A DNA stretch of 64,000 nt, from NCBI GenBank assembly GCA_902776765.1, contig CACYRP010000010.1:1-64000 (forward strand). The letters run 5' to 3'. The notes beneath the pieces were generated by a model that worked only from the letters and a program-made list of their open reading frames with translations, did not search any database and was not told the DNA's origin. This document shows positions 38,117 through 46,694 of the stretch, one piece after another. Each line of letters opens with the position of its first letter. Position 1 is the first letter of the stretch. Origin of the DNA: Fibrobacter succinogenes (GTDB lineage: Bacteria > Fibrobacterota > Fibrobacteria > Fibrobacterales > Fibrobacteraceae). The position numbers and the translations under genes were made by a program.

Positions 38117-40357
38117 TCAAATCGAAAATTTCACCTTCGTCGCAAAAGCCCTGCCCGGTTTTGATTCACCGTACTTATCGTAAACACGTTCATCCGTTAA
38201 ATTATGAACTTCAAAACTCCATGAAAGTTTATTCGCAAAAATTGAATATTCCACGCCCAAATCTTGCGTAAACGAACTTGGAATCGTACGATCCTGCTTT
38301 TTAGAAACCTTCCAGGTGTAGTAATAATCATCCGTATAATTTGCAAACCAGTAAAGTTTTAAAAAATCTTCGTTGAAAAAAAGATCACCACTATGAAATT
38401 CTGCACCAAAATTCATATAGAATGTCGGCATATTCGGCACAACCAAATCCTTTGCAATGCCATAAGAAAAATCAGCTTCGCGGCTCTTGGCATCCTGTTT
38501 TGTCAGGTTAAACGAAAGCGCTATATATTCATTCACATCAACGCCCAAGTCTATTTCAAAGCCACTCGTTTTTGTACCAACGCTGTTATAATACGGGCGC
38601 GGCACAGCAACATAGCTGTTCCAATAAATCCGGTCATCCATCAAAAGGTAGAACCAGTTGAATTCAAGATGAAGCTTTAACAAAAGCGGAATCTTATCTA
38701 AATCAAGTTCTGCACCCGCCGTAAAGTTATCGGAATGTTCCGGTTTTAAATTTGGAGAGCAAGCCACATAAATTCCGTCGCCAAAAATTTCTTCACGAGT
38801 CGGGAATCTCAAGCTGTGCTGATACCCAGCCTTGACCGCCAACGCTTCCATCAACTTCACCCGCAAATTTTCGCTAAAGCCAAAATCTTTCTGCGAATAC
38901 TCATCATTAATCAATTGCTGCACTCTATTTTCGCCGTCATTATCGGCTTCGATATTGTAAAAGTATCCCTTGATTCCAGCCACATTCTGGATTCTTTTAT
39001 TCCAAAAGTTATTTTCAAGAGATAACCCCGTTATAAGCGAATAAGCGTGTCCTGGAAAACCAGCATTATTCAGCTTTTTATTTTTCACAGACAATTTATC
39101 TTTCGAATCCTGAGATTCATAACGGAACAATCCGCTCCACGTCAGGTTATGATTTTCAGAAAATTCATAATTAACATTCCAAGGGACAAGCAATGAATAA
39201 TTTTTATATTCATAAAACGAAGGAGAGCCGAGAGTAATTTCGCCTAGTGAAACTTCACTTTCTTTATAGTCCGACTTATCCCAACCATAATAATACACAT
39301 GAGTCGTGTCAACAACACTTTCTTCACCATAATTAAAGCCTATAGAAATAGCAGCGGAAAGTCCATCCACAAACAAGTTCGTTTTTTCCAATGATAATGA
39401 AACTCCGTAGCCGAAGGCATCAGCAGAAGCATGTTCTACACGATGCGCTGTCGATTGGATTTCTTTATCACTTGCACCAAAGCTTGCTCCAATGCTGATT
39501 TTATCAAAGTAGAAGTTATTCAAGTTGACAAATGGGGAAATATTATAACTGTAATAACGGCCATAATCTCGCGTCACCACCGTATCCATATACGGAGTGG
39601 TAAATTCGTAATCATTATCGGAATAGTTATAATATGCAGAGAGCCCCGTTTCAACAGCACGTCTTTTCAGCGAGTCCGTCACCCACACGTATTTTGCATC
39701 AAGCGATGCCTTATGTGTATTGAAACTTCCGAACGAATAAGAACCTGTAACGGAACTTTCGAACAAGTTCTTCGTCACAACATTGATAACGCCGCCCATG
39801 CCATCTGTTGCAAAACGTTCCGGCACATAACTCTTGTAAACTTCAATGCGATCAATTTTATCGATAGGAATATCGTTAATTGAAAGGCTACCATTTCCAT
39901 TATCCACAGGAACGCCATCCACAAGGACTTTGACGTTCTTGCCTTCCATGCCGCGAATATTGATTTTACTTTCGCCGCCGAGACCGCCCGATTGACGGAC
40001 TTTCACGCCCGATGAACGGTTTGTCGCTTCGGCAATTGTCGCACTGGAACCTTGCAATTCCTTTGTATCCAAGACCTTGACGGATTCAGCCTTTATTTTT
40101 GCATCAATGGGAGCCGTTTCCGCTTCAGTTTCATCTTCAACAGATAGCCCTTCAAGAACCGTAACATCCGAAGGCTTTGCGGAACGTTCAGAATTCGGAG
40201 ATGTACTTACTGCAGATTCATTAGATGGCGCAGCACTAGCCGCATCTGTAATAGTCGCAGGCTCATCGAAAAATGCGTCATCATAGCTCGTGACTTCTTC
40301 GTTCTGTGCAAATACGCAAATCGAAGAAAGAGCAATAGAAGCAAAAACTTTTTTCAT
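38117..40357 (-). CDS. TonB-dependent outer-membrane receptor 1
   Basis: From the ATG at 40357 the receptor has about 746 residues. It has a signal peptide (MKKVFASIALSSICVFAQ), an acidic, Ser/Ala-rich N-terminal stretch, a plug domain (VKVLDTKELQGSSATIAEA, then KINIRGMEGKNVKVLVDGVPV and GGVINVVTK) and a beta-barrel ending in TKVKFSI. The upstream TTG at 40396 is less likely as start. It is paralogous to the receptor at 42847-45099. It heads an operon with lipoprotein 1 and sits below operator B. The substrate is probably the locus's own ferric metallophore, or a related xenosiderophore. Confidence 0.93.
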   Translation of the reverse strand: MKKVFASIALSSICVFAQNEEVTSYDDAFFDEPATITDAASAAPSNESAVSTSPNSERSAKPSDVTVLEGLSVEDETEAETAPIDAKIKAESVKVLDTKELQGSSATIAEATNRSSGVKVRQSGGLGGESKINIRGMEGKNVKVLVDGVPVDNGNGSLSINDIPIDKIDRIEVYKSYVPERFATDGMGGVINVVTKNLFESSVTGSYSFGSFNTHKASLDAKYVWVTDSLKRRAVETGLSAYYNYSDNDYEFTTPYMDTVVTRDYGRYYSYNISPFVNLNNFYFDKISIGASFGASDKEIQSTAHRVEHASADAFGYGVSLSLEKTNLFVDGLSAAISIGFNYGEESVVDTTHVYYYGWDKSDYKESEVSLGEITLGSPSFYEYKNYSLLVPWNVNYEFSENHNLTWSGLFRYESQDSKDKLSVKNKKLNNAGFPGHAYSLITGLSLENNFWNKRIQNVAGIKGYFYNIEADNDGENRVQQLINDEYSQKDFGFSENLRVKLMEALAVKAGYQHSLRFPTREEIFGDGIYVACSPNLKPEHSDNFTAGAELDLDKIPLLLKLHLEFNWFYLLMDDRIYWNSYVAVPRPYYNSVGTKTSGFEIDLGVDVNEYIALSFNLTKQDAKSREADFSYGIAKDLVVPNMPTFYMNFGAEFHSGDLFFNEDFLKLYWFANYTDDYYYTWKVSKKQDRTIPSSFTQDLGVEYSIFANKLSWSFEVHNLTDERVYDKYGESKPGRAFATKVKFSI

Positions 40358-40444
40358 CTTTGTAATCTCATCCACCCATTTACTTTTAATTTTCAATCAC
40401 AAATTGTCGAGTAAAAATAAATTCAAAACACCACCATTTTCTAC

Positions 40445-40475
40445 TCTAAAATGTTTGACTACAATCCAATTAGAC
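40445..40475. promoter_or_regulatory. Operator B upstream of receptor 1
   Basis: TCTAAAATGTT (40445-40455) and TCCAATTAGAC (40465-40475) are 20 bp apart. They lie in a 47-base block that aligns without gaps to the tonB operator at 10272-10318. The site is about 90 bases before the receptor start, between it and the feoB terminator. Confidence 0.75.
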
Positions 40476-40491
40476 GAGGATAACTTTTTAC

Positions 40492-40557
40492 AAAAAAAAG
40501 TATGGCGCACCGTTCGGCACGCCATACCCTCTTCTATTGTAGTCTGGGTTTTAGAAG
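40492..40557 (-). terminator. Terminator module, copy 2 (3' of feoB)
   Basis: GTATGGCG (40500-40507) pairs with CGCCATAC (40520-40527), with an A-run at 40492-40499 that is the T-tract on the minus strand. A second hairpin, CTTCTA/TAGAAG (40531-40536 and 40552-40557), carries the same AGTCTGGG loop as copy 1. One stem pair differs from copy 1 in a compensatory way (G-C here, A-T there). Confidence 0.8.
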
Positions 40558-40562
40558 AAATC

Positions 40563-42617
40563 CTAAAGCACCCACAGAGCAACGTGGTAAACTATAAACG
40601 CCAAGCCGAGTGAAATAGCAAAGTAGTAGCCAGCAATGGCAGCGGTCCATTTCACGGAATGCGTTTCGCGATATGTTGTACCCATCGTAAGCACGCAAGG
40701 CACGTTAAACATGGATGCAAAAATAAACGCAAGCGCTTCGGGGATCGTCACCACAGCACGCATCATTTCACCAAGATTTGCACCAGCCGCGTTACGCGAC
40801 ACAAGTGAGAACGCATCGTTTGTACTCGAGAACACGACACTCATCACGCCAAGCGAAGCTTCCTTGCTAAAGACGCCACCCAGGTAAGAGATAAACAGTT
40901 GCCAACGCATACCAAAAATTTGCGTGAACGGTTCAATCACGCCGCCAATGCGATACAAAAGGCTATGCGTCACCAAACCATCGCTCGAATAAGATACCGC
41001 CCAGAAAACAAACGAAACAAACCAAATAACAATAATTGCTTTTTTGAATACACTCCAAACATTGCGACCAACAGTCTTAATCAAGTTTTTCCAATGCGGT
41101 TTATGGTACGGCGGAAGTTCCATAATCATCCCGACTCGTTCATTAACAGGGACAAGCTTGTTGCCAAAAAGCTTTGCCGAAAGCCAGAACGACGCAAAAA
41201 TCAATGCCACATAGATTAGCCCAAACAATGGCGCGGCAGAGCCAAAGAACACCGAGGCCAAGAACAGCACCACGGAAACTTTAGCACCGCAAGGAATCGA
41301 CCACAAAAGAGTCATCGCAAACAAGCGCTGTCCACGAGTATCCAGGACTCGCGTACCACACACAGCGCCACCCGTACAAGCAAGGCCCGAAACAAGCGGC
41401 ATAAACGCCTTGCCATGCAAGCCAAGTCGCGAAAGCCAAGAATCAAACACGAACGACGATCTTGCCAAATACCCCGTATCTTCCATCAATCCAAAAGTCA
41501 CGAGAATCGAGAATACAAAAGCCATCATTGCAATTGTTACTGCAAGTCCATCAACAACAACGCCATTGATGAACGATGCAACAGAAGGCCATAAGCCAAG
41601 CGATGCGCAAAATTCATTCACATGCGGAACGGCAGCTCCCTGAGCAGCAAAACATCCCATAATTACCGGCATTGCAATCATCATGCTTACGGCAAGCGTA
41701 ATCACCAGAATGAAGAACGCCACAAGCTTGCCCCAAATGCGGTGCGTCGCTATTCTATCAAATTTCGAAAGCGGTTTGACATTTTCATTTTCCAAAGATA
41801 TTCCGCGAAGCACTTCTGAGATAAAGTGGTATTTCGCCTCGCCCGTCACAAGGCCACCTTCTTCATCCAAAATTTTCTTGATTTTCGTCCAGCGTTCGGG
41901 AACAACGGACAAAACAACTTCGGAGGTAACTAGCGAATCATTTTCCAACAGTTTTGAAGCAATCCAAAAGCTATTGCGTTTACCAAAATCTATTCCATCG
42001 AGCAGTCGCCCTATTTTCTCAATCAATGAAACTCCGCGACCTTCTGCGGCACCATTTGCGGCACTCTCGGTAACAGCAGTACTTTCCTTTAGCACAGCAC
42101 AGATTTTTTCCGAAGAAATCATTGCCGTCTTTTTCATAGCCCGTTCAAGAGTTTCAAAAAAGCGCGGATAGCATCCCGTTTCAGCAGCAACAAAGCCAAG
42201 CACAGGAATATTCAAAAGACGCTCTAGCTTTTCGACATCTATTTTTTTGCCCTTTTGCTCAGCAACATCCATCATGTTGAGCACCAGCATCACAGGGATT
42301 TTGATTCCCGCAAAATCCGCAAGCATGTAGAGGCTGCGTTCCAATTGCGAAGCATCTACGATAATGCATACAAGGTCAGGATTACCATGTTCAATAAAAT
42401 CGCGCGTCACAATTTCTTCGGCTGAGTTTGCCGTAAGCCCATAACTGCCAGGCAAATCAATAACGCGATAAACATCTTCACCCTGCGAGAAAAATCCCTC
42501 CGCTTTTTCCACCGTTTTTCCTGGCCAGTTGCCCACATGTTGGCGAGAGCCTGTCAATGCGTTAAAAAGTGTAGATTTCCCTGAATTCGGTTGTCCCAAG
42601 AGAGCGATTGTTCTCAT
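40563..42617 (-). CDS. feoB: Ferrous iron transporter FeoB
   Basis: The 684-residue protein has an N-terminal GTPase with G1 GQPNSGKST (8-16), G3 DLPG (54-57) and G4 NMMD (114-117), then a helical linker and a polytopic membrane domain with the two FeoB gate segments (for example LACTGGAVCGTRVLDTRGQR and SYLGGVFSKEASLGVMSVVF). It imports Fe2+ across the inner membrane. It is translationally coupled to feoA and lies in the same run of genes as lipoprotein 2 and receptor 2. This suggests that iron delivered by those proteins is reduced in the periplasm before uptake. Confidence 0.96.
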   Translation of the reverse strand: MRTIALLGQPNSGKSTLFNALTGSRQHVGNWPGKTVEKAEGFFSQGEDVYRVIDLPGSYGLTANSAEEIVTRDFIEHGNPDLVCIIVDASQLERSLYMLADFAGIKIPVMLVLNMMDVAEQKGKKIDVEKLERLLNIPVLGFVAAETGCYPRFFETLERAMKKTAMISSEKICAVLKESTAVTESAANGAAEGRGVSLIEKIGRLLDGIDFGKRNSFWIASKLLENDSLVTSEVVLSVVPERWTKIKKILDEEGGLVTGEAKYHFISEVLRGISLENENVKPLSKFDRIATHRIWGKLVAFFILVITLAVSMMIAMPVIMGCFAAQGAAVPHVNEFCASLGLWPSVASFINGVVVDGLAVTIAMMAFVFSILVTFGLMEDTGYLARSSFVFDSWLSRLGLHGKAFMPLVSGLACTGGAVCGTRVLDTRGQRLFAMTLLWSIPCGAKVSVVLFLASVFFGSAAPLFGLIYVALIFASFWLSAKLFGNKLVPVNERVGMIMELPPYHKPHWKNLIKTVGRNVWSVFKKAIIVIWFVSFVFWAVSYSSDGLVTHSLLYRIGGVIEPFTQIFGMRWQLFISYLGGVFSKEASLGVMSVVFSSTNDAFSLVSRNAAGANLGEMMRAVVTIPEALAFIFASMFNVPCVLTMGTTYRETHSVKWTAAIAGYYFAISLGLAFIVYHVALWVL

Positions 42618-42835
42618 ACAAACACCACCTCAATCTGAGCACATTCTTTGCGGTTTATTGCAATCATCGTATCGTGCGAATACAAAAGCACCGGTGAACG
42701 GCCATCATTTTGCAACACCAAAAACGGGCTGCTTGGCGGGAGTCCCATAGATACGACACGAGAAATAAAACGGGAATCCCCGTTGATATGCCGAATCAGA
42801 CCATGCTGATTTTCTTTCATTTCTGACAAAAACAT
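42614..42835 (-). CDS. feoA: FeoA domain protein
   Basis: The 73-residue SH3-like protein has the FeoA pattern SRFISRVVSMGLPPSSPFLVL, the usual glycine turn after a basic strand, and a C-terminal IAINRKECAQIEV segment. It overlaps feoB by four bases (ATGA). The start at 42835 has an AAGGGG site. It probably assists FeoB. No feoC is visible. Confidence 0.88.
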   Translation of the reverse strand: MFLSEMKENQHGLIRHINGDSRFISRVVSMGLPPSSPFLVLQNDGRSPVLLYSHDTMIAINRKECAQIEVVFV

Positions 42836-42846
42836 TTAAGCCCCTT

Positions 42847-45099
42847 CTATCTAAAACTGTAGCGAATCTTTGTTGCAAAACTTCTACCCGGCTTGCTTTC
42901 GCCAAACTTGTCATACGAGCGAGCATCAGCCAAGTTATCAACTTCAAAGCTCCAGCCCAATTTATTATCCCACAAGGAATATTCGACGCCAATATCTTGC
43001 GTGAACGAGGATTTAATTTTACGGCTCTGGCGGGAGCTAATTTTCCAGCCATAGAAATATTCATCCGTATAATTTGCAGACCACCAGACTTTCAAAAAAT
43101 CTTCCTTGCTAAACAAGTCGCCAATATGGAACTCTGCAAGATAGTTCATAAAGAATCGTGGAATATTCGGAACGATTGCATCCTTGGGAATGCCCTGTTT
43201 TGCATTATATTTTACATTGCGTAAATCTTGGAAAGTCCAGTTCGTTCCTAATAAAATCCACTCATTTACATCCAACTTTACATCACCTTCATAGCCCCAG
43301 CTACGGATCGGATTCATGTTAAAGTAAGGCGTTGACATCTGTGCCGAGTTCATGTAATGGATTCGATTCTTGTAGTACGAATAAAATACATCACCGTCAA
43401 AGCGGAGTCTTGTTACAAGCGGCAATTCCTGCAAATCCACAGAAATTCCAAAATTGAAATTATCCGTTTCTTCAGGCTTGAGTTTTATCGCAGCACTCAC
43501 GCGAAGGCCGTCACCAAACAGTTCTTCGGGAGACGGCAGACGCACCGCATGTTGATACGAAGCCTTCACAGAAAGCGGTTTTGCAATTTTGAACATCAAA
43601 TTTTCATCATAACTGAAATCCGTGTAGTCATTCGATTCTACCGCAGGTTCAATCAGAAGGCTCGTCGGCATATTCGAAATTTTGGCATTCAAGTAGTGGA
43701 ATTTGAAGCCTGCGAGATTTTGGATTCGAGAATTCCAGAAACGATTTTCAAGCGAAATGCCAGTAGTCACAGAAAACATTTCACCTGGAAGCCCTGCCGT
43801 ATTGAAACCCATCTTTTCCGAACCAAGATCATCTTCAGGATTTTCCTTATGATATCTGAGAAGCGTATTCAAATAAACAAACTGATCTTTTACATATTGA
43901 TAATCAAGATTCAATAAATTATTAAAATCGTAAATTTCAACAGTACGAAGTTTCGGGAGCCCCATTGATGTAAGCTCTCCCACATTTTTCTTTGCGACAT
44001 CGCAGCTAAACCAATTGCGGCAATGAACGCGGCTTGTATCGATTATTTTGTTTTCTGCAAAACCAAATGAAAAATAGTCGCCAAAATTCAAATTCTTGGC
44101 AATAAAGTTTTTCTTGTCAAGACCAAATGAAACACCGAAATTGTAGCCTTCGGATGTTGTTTCCTTAATACGATATTCGATGCCCTGAATTTCCTTGTCA
44201 AACGCACCGAAACTAGCACCAAGCGAAAATTTATCAAACCAGGCATTCATCAAATTTGCGAAAGCCTGCACATTGTAGGATGTATAATGGTCGTGATCGC
44301 GAACGACACTCGTATCCTTGCCCGTAGAACTTTTCATATACGGCGAAGTGAATTCATAATCGTTATCGGAATGGTTAAAATATCCCGATACACCAATTTC
44401 AAGGCTTGTCGCACCCGCAATGCTGTCTATCAAATGGCTTGCACTGACCGACGCTTTGTGTGTATTAAAGCTCGAAAAACTGTAAGATGCGTCCACAGAA
44501 TTTGCCGGGCGTTTCTTTGTCACAACGTTAATGGCACCGCCCGCGCCGTCTGTCGCAAAACGTGCAGGAATATAGCCTTTATAAACCTCGATATCCGCAA
44601 TTTGGTCAATGGGAATATCGTCAAGCCCCAAATTTCCCTGCGTTTCGACAGGAACGCCATTGACAAGCACCTTGATGTTCTTGCCTTCCATGCCGCGAAT
44701 GTTTATTTTACCTTCGCTGCCCATTCCGCCAGACTTGCGAACTTTCACGCCAGATGCGGAATTAATCGCCTTGGAAATGCTCTTGCTCGTATTCTGCAAT
44801 TCGGCGGCATCAATCGTAGAAACCGTTTCGACCTGTTTCGCAATTGCAGCCTGCTCAGCTTCCGATTCCGTCTCGACCGAAAGCAAATCCAATCGCGTGA
44901 CATCTTCCGAATTTGCAGAGGAGTTCGTAGCTGCGGCACCATTCGCCGAGACATTCGCAGCATCCGTGCTAATCGCCGGACTTTCATTTTCATCCGCAAA
45001 ATCATCGAATTGCGTCACTTCATCATCTTGCGCAAAAACAGCCACAGTCAAAACTGCGGCACAAGCAAGCACAAATCTCATTCTTTTATAGATATTCAT
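42847..45099 (-). CDS. TonB-dependent outer-membrane receptor 2
   Basis: The receptor of about 750 residues has a signal peptide (MRFVLACAAVLTVAVFAQ within its first 25 residues), a linker similar to that of receptor 1, a plug (KINIRGMEGKNIKVLVNGVPV, GGAINVVTKK) and a barrel ending in TKIRYSFR. The reading frame is open further upstream to 45243, but that part (LTPTASAASLGYAGLQAARRN-like) lies in an unusual GC-rich intergenic block and has no ribosome binding site, so the ATG at 45099 is used. It precedes feoA by 11 bases and follows lipoprotein 2. Confidence 0.92.
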   Translation of the reverse strand: MNIYKRMRFVLACAAVLTVAVFAQDDEVTQFDDFADENESPAISTDAANVSANGAAATNSSANSEDVTRLDLLSVETESEAEQAAIAKQVETVSTIDAAELQNTSKSISKAINSASGVKVRKSGGMGSEGKINIRGMEGKNIKVLVNGVPVETQGNLGLDDIPIDQIADIEVYKGYIPARFATDGAGGAINVVTKKRPANSVDASYSFSSFNTHKASVSASHLIDSIAGATSLEIGVSGYFNHSDNDYEFTSPYMKSSTGKDTSVVRDHDHYTSYNVQAFANLMNAWFDKFSLGASFGAFDKEIQGIEYRIKETTSEGYNFGVSFGLDKKNFIAKNLNFGDYFSFGFAENKIIDTSRVHCRNWFSCDVAKKNVGELTSMGLPKLRTVEIYDFNNLLNLDYQYVKDQFVYLNTLLRYHKENPEDDLGSEKMGFNTAGLPGEMFSVTTGISLENRFWNSRIQNLAGFKFHYLNAKISNMPTSLLIEPAVESNDYTDFSYDENLMFKIAKPLSVKASYQHAVRLPSPEELFGDGLRVSAAIKLKPEETDNFNFGISVDLQELPLVTRLRFDGDVFYSYYKNRIHYMNSAQMSTPYFNMNPIRSWGYEGDVKLDVNEWILLGTNWTFQDLRNVKYNAKQGIPKDAIVPNIPRFFMNYLAEFHIGDLFSKEDFLKVWWSANYTDEYFYGWKISSRQSRKIKSSFTQDIGVEYSLWDNKLGWSFEVDNLADARSYDKFGESKPGRSFATKIRYSFR

Positions 45100-45119
45100 T
45101 ATCAAAAAATTTTCTAAAG

Positions 45120-45310
45120 TGAAAAAAGCGTCGGCCAAGGTATTTTCTTCGCAGTAGCGCGCAAAACGAGTGTTGCGACGGGCTGCTTGCAGACCGGCAT
45201 AACCGAGTGAAGCCGCTGACGCCGTAGGCGTCAAAAGCATCAAAGGCGAATGCTGCGGTTCCGAGCTGGGGCCCCGCCCGCATGATTTTTTCGCTTAGCC
45301 GTTAGGCCTC
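45120..45310. other. GC-rich intergenic block between lipoprotein 2 and receptor 2
   Basis: About 190 bases of distinctly GC-richer DNA lie inside an otherwise AT-rich operon gap. It contains a hairpin, TGACGCC-GTA-GGCGTCA, near 45217-45233, and GGGGCCCCGCCC near 45269-45280. It keeps an open frame into receptor 2 but no plausible start. It may be a dispersed element or a structured leader for receptor 2. No function is assigned. Confidence 0.45.
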
Positions 45311-45316
45311 ATAATC

Positions 45317-46516
45317 TTACTTCAGCGGAACCATCCACATCGGGATTTGTTCGGCCTTGGCAATCTTCTTGGCTTTATCCGTTTTCGGATCATAGCGGAA
45401 GTAGGCGTTGCCATCTTTTTCCGTAGAAACCGCAAAGATCACCTTGCCATCTTCCTCGACATACTTACCGTAACTAGCCCAGCTCGAAGTATAATCAATC
45501 GGCAAAGCCTTCATCTTTTTCTTTGCAAGGTCAATCTGCACCGGCTTGCAAGTGGGATTGTGGTAACTTTCCGCATCAAGCCAACCCTTTTCCAGATCCT
45601 TCATCACGTTCAAGAAAGAGTAAACGTAACCATCGCTCGGATGTGTTGACGGCGCGAGATATTTGAAAACACCTTTCTTGGTGATACCGTCAATGGCAAC
45701 ATCCTTGCTCACAAACCAAGCGTAATCCTTGTCAAACTTGGTTTCGCCCACCTTGATACGGAGGAAACCATCAACCTGGCCGGGAGCGTAGCCCCAAGAA
45801 GCATTACTGTAGCAATAAATATAACCATCAAGTACCGTAAACGACTGATTTTCCGAGTCGTCTAGAGAACCCACTGCAGCGACGCGGTCATCCGTAGCAA
45901 CGGCAATGACTTCGTCCTTCTTAACATCGATAATGGCAACTTCAGCTTGATTACCTGTGCGGTACTCATCTTGGTTCTGGATGAGACCTACATAAAGGCG
46001 ATCATCGACAATCACGCCCGTACCAGGGGTTACCACATAAGCATTCTTACTCTTGTACTTGGAAAGATCAATAGCACCTGTTATCTTCATTGTTTTCGGG
46101 TTGATGATGAGTAGGGAATCCATCAAGCCACCGACATATGCTTTTTCTTTGTTTACAAAGTAGATATGGTCCGACCATTTTCCTGGAAGGGAAAGTACAG
46201 CCTCTTTTTTGCCAAGCTTATTATTTTCGGCCAAGCTGTAACGGGAAATAGAGCCGACATCCAAATCAGCGATAAACAAGGCATTATCATAATACACAAC
46301 GCCTGCACGCGTGCCAACTTCAACAAAGTCCTTGCCCAAATCATCCGTGTGGTCTAAAGACATCGTGCCGATAAACATCGTTTCGCCCGTCGAAATGGAT
46401 GTTGCAAATTCGCGTTTGTAATCATCATCGCCGTTTGAAGAAGTCGAAGAATCGTTACCGCAAGCAGCCAAAACACTTGCCGCAACAAAAGAGAGTGCTA
46501 AAAGTTTTTTATTCAT
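45317..46516 (-). CDS. Surface-type lipoprotein, beta-propeller-like (lipoprotein 2)
   Basis: The 399-residue protein has a lipoprotein signal ending at LAAC (MNKKLLALSFVAASVLAAC), a Ser/Asn/Asp-rich linker and repeated blade-like units (VVYYDNALFIADLDVG, LLIINPKTMKITGAIDLSKY, VAIIDVKKDEVIAV). It is a paralog of lipoprotein 1 (36804-38039). It is the first gene of a minus-strand operon with receptor 2 and feoAB, and its promoter region holds the operator triplet D. A substrate-capturing partner of receptor 2, as XusB is for XusA, is the preferred inference. Confidence 0.8.
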   Translation of the reverse strand: MNKKLLALSFVAASVLAACGNDSSTSSNGDDDYKREFATSISTGETMFIGTMSLDHTDDLGKDFVEVGTRAGVVYYDNALFIADLDVGSISRYSLAENNKLGKKEAVLSLPGKWSDHIYFVNKEKAYVGGLMDSLLIINPKTMKITGAIDLSKYKSKNAYVVTPGTGVIVDDRLYVGLIQNQDEYRTGNQAEVAIIDVKKDEVIAVATDDRVAAVGSLDDSENQSFTVLDGYIYCYSNASWGYAPGQVDGFLRIKVGETKFDKDYAWFVSKDVAIDGITKKGVFKYLAPSTHPSDGYVYSFLNVMKDLEKGWLDAESYHNPTCKPVQIDLAKKKMKALPIDYTSSWASYGKYVEEDGKVIFAVSTEKDGNAYFRYDPKTDKAKKIAKAEQIPMWMVPLK

Positions 46517-46567
46517 ACAGGACTCCTAGTTTTATACACCTTTTTAAGTTCGACCGCATTTTAGAAA

Positions 46568-46618
46568 TCCAAAAAGTTCGCCTCAACTCCAAATAGACTC
46601 GGAACAATCCGAAAAGTT
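46568..46618. promoter_or_regulatory. Operator D, three half-sites at 20-bp period
   Basis: TCCAAAAAGTT (46568-46578), TCCAAATAGAC (46588-46598) and TCCGAAAAGTT (46608-46618) repeat with an exact 20-bp period between the divergent lipoprotein 2 and ABC3 genes. The triplet could serve both promoters. It is immediately followed by TTAGATTTAACTAA, which resembles the repeats upstream of the AraC-type regulator. Confidence 0.75.
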
Positions 46619-46694
46619 AGATTTAACTAATTAAGTCTTTAAAAGAATTCATTAAAAAATTAAAATTGGGGCGAAAACAAAAAGAAGGTCCAAC

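Noticed and set aside
44287-45117. Plus-strand open frame of 276 codons antisense to receptor 2.
   Set aside because: Basic, low-complexity composition, no binding site and complete overlap with a well-supported receptor gene.
42847-45243. Longer receptor 2 starting at 45243.
   Set aside because: The added 48 residues have no signal-peptide character or ribosome binding site and come from the GC-rich block; the signal peptide begins after 45099.
45295-45312. GTTAGGC-like sequence suggesting an integron attC site.
   Set aside because: Only one core-like segment is seen, with no complementary core at the proper distance and no integrase.
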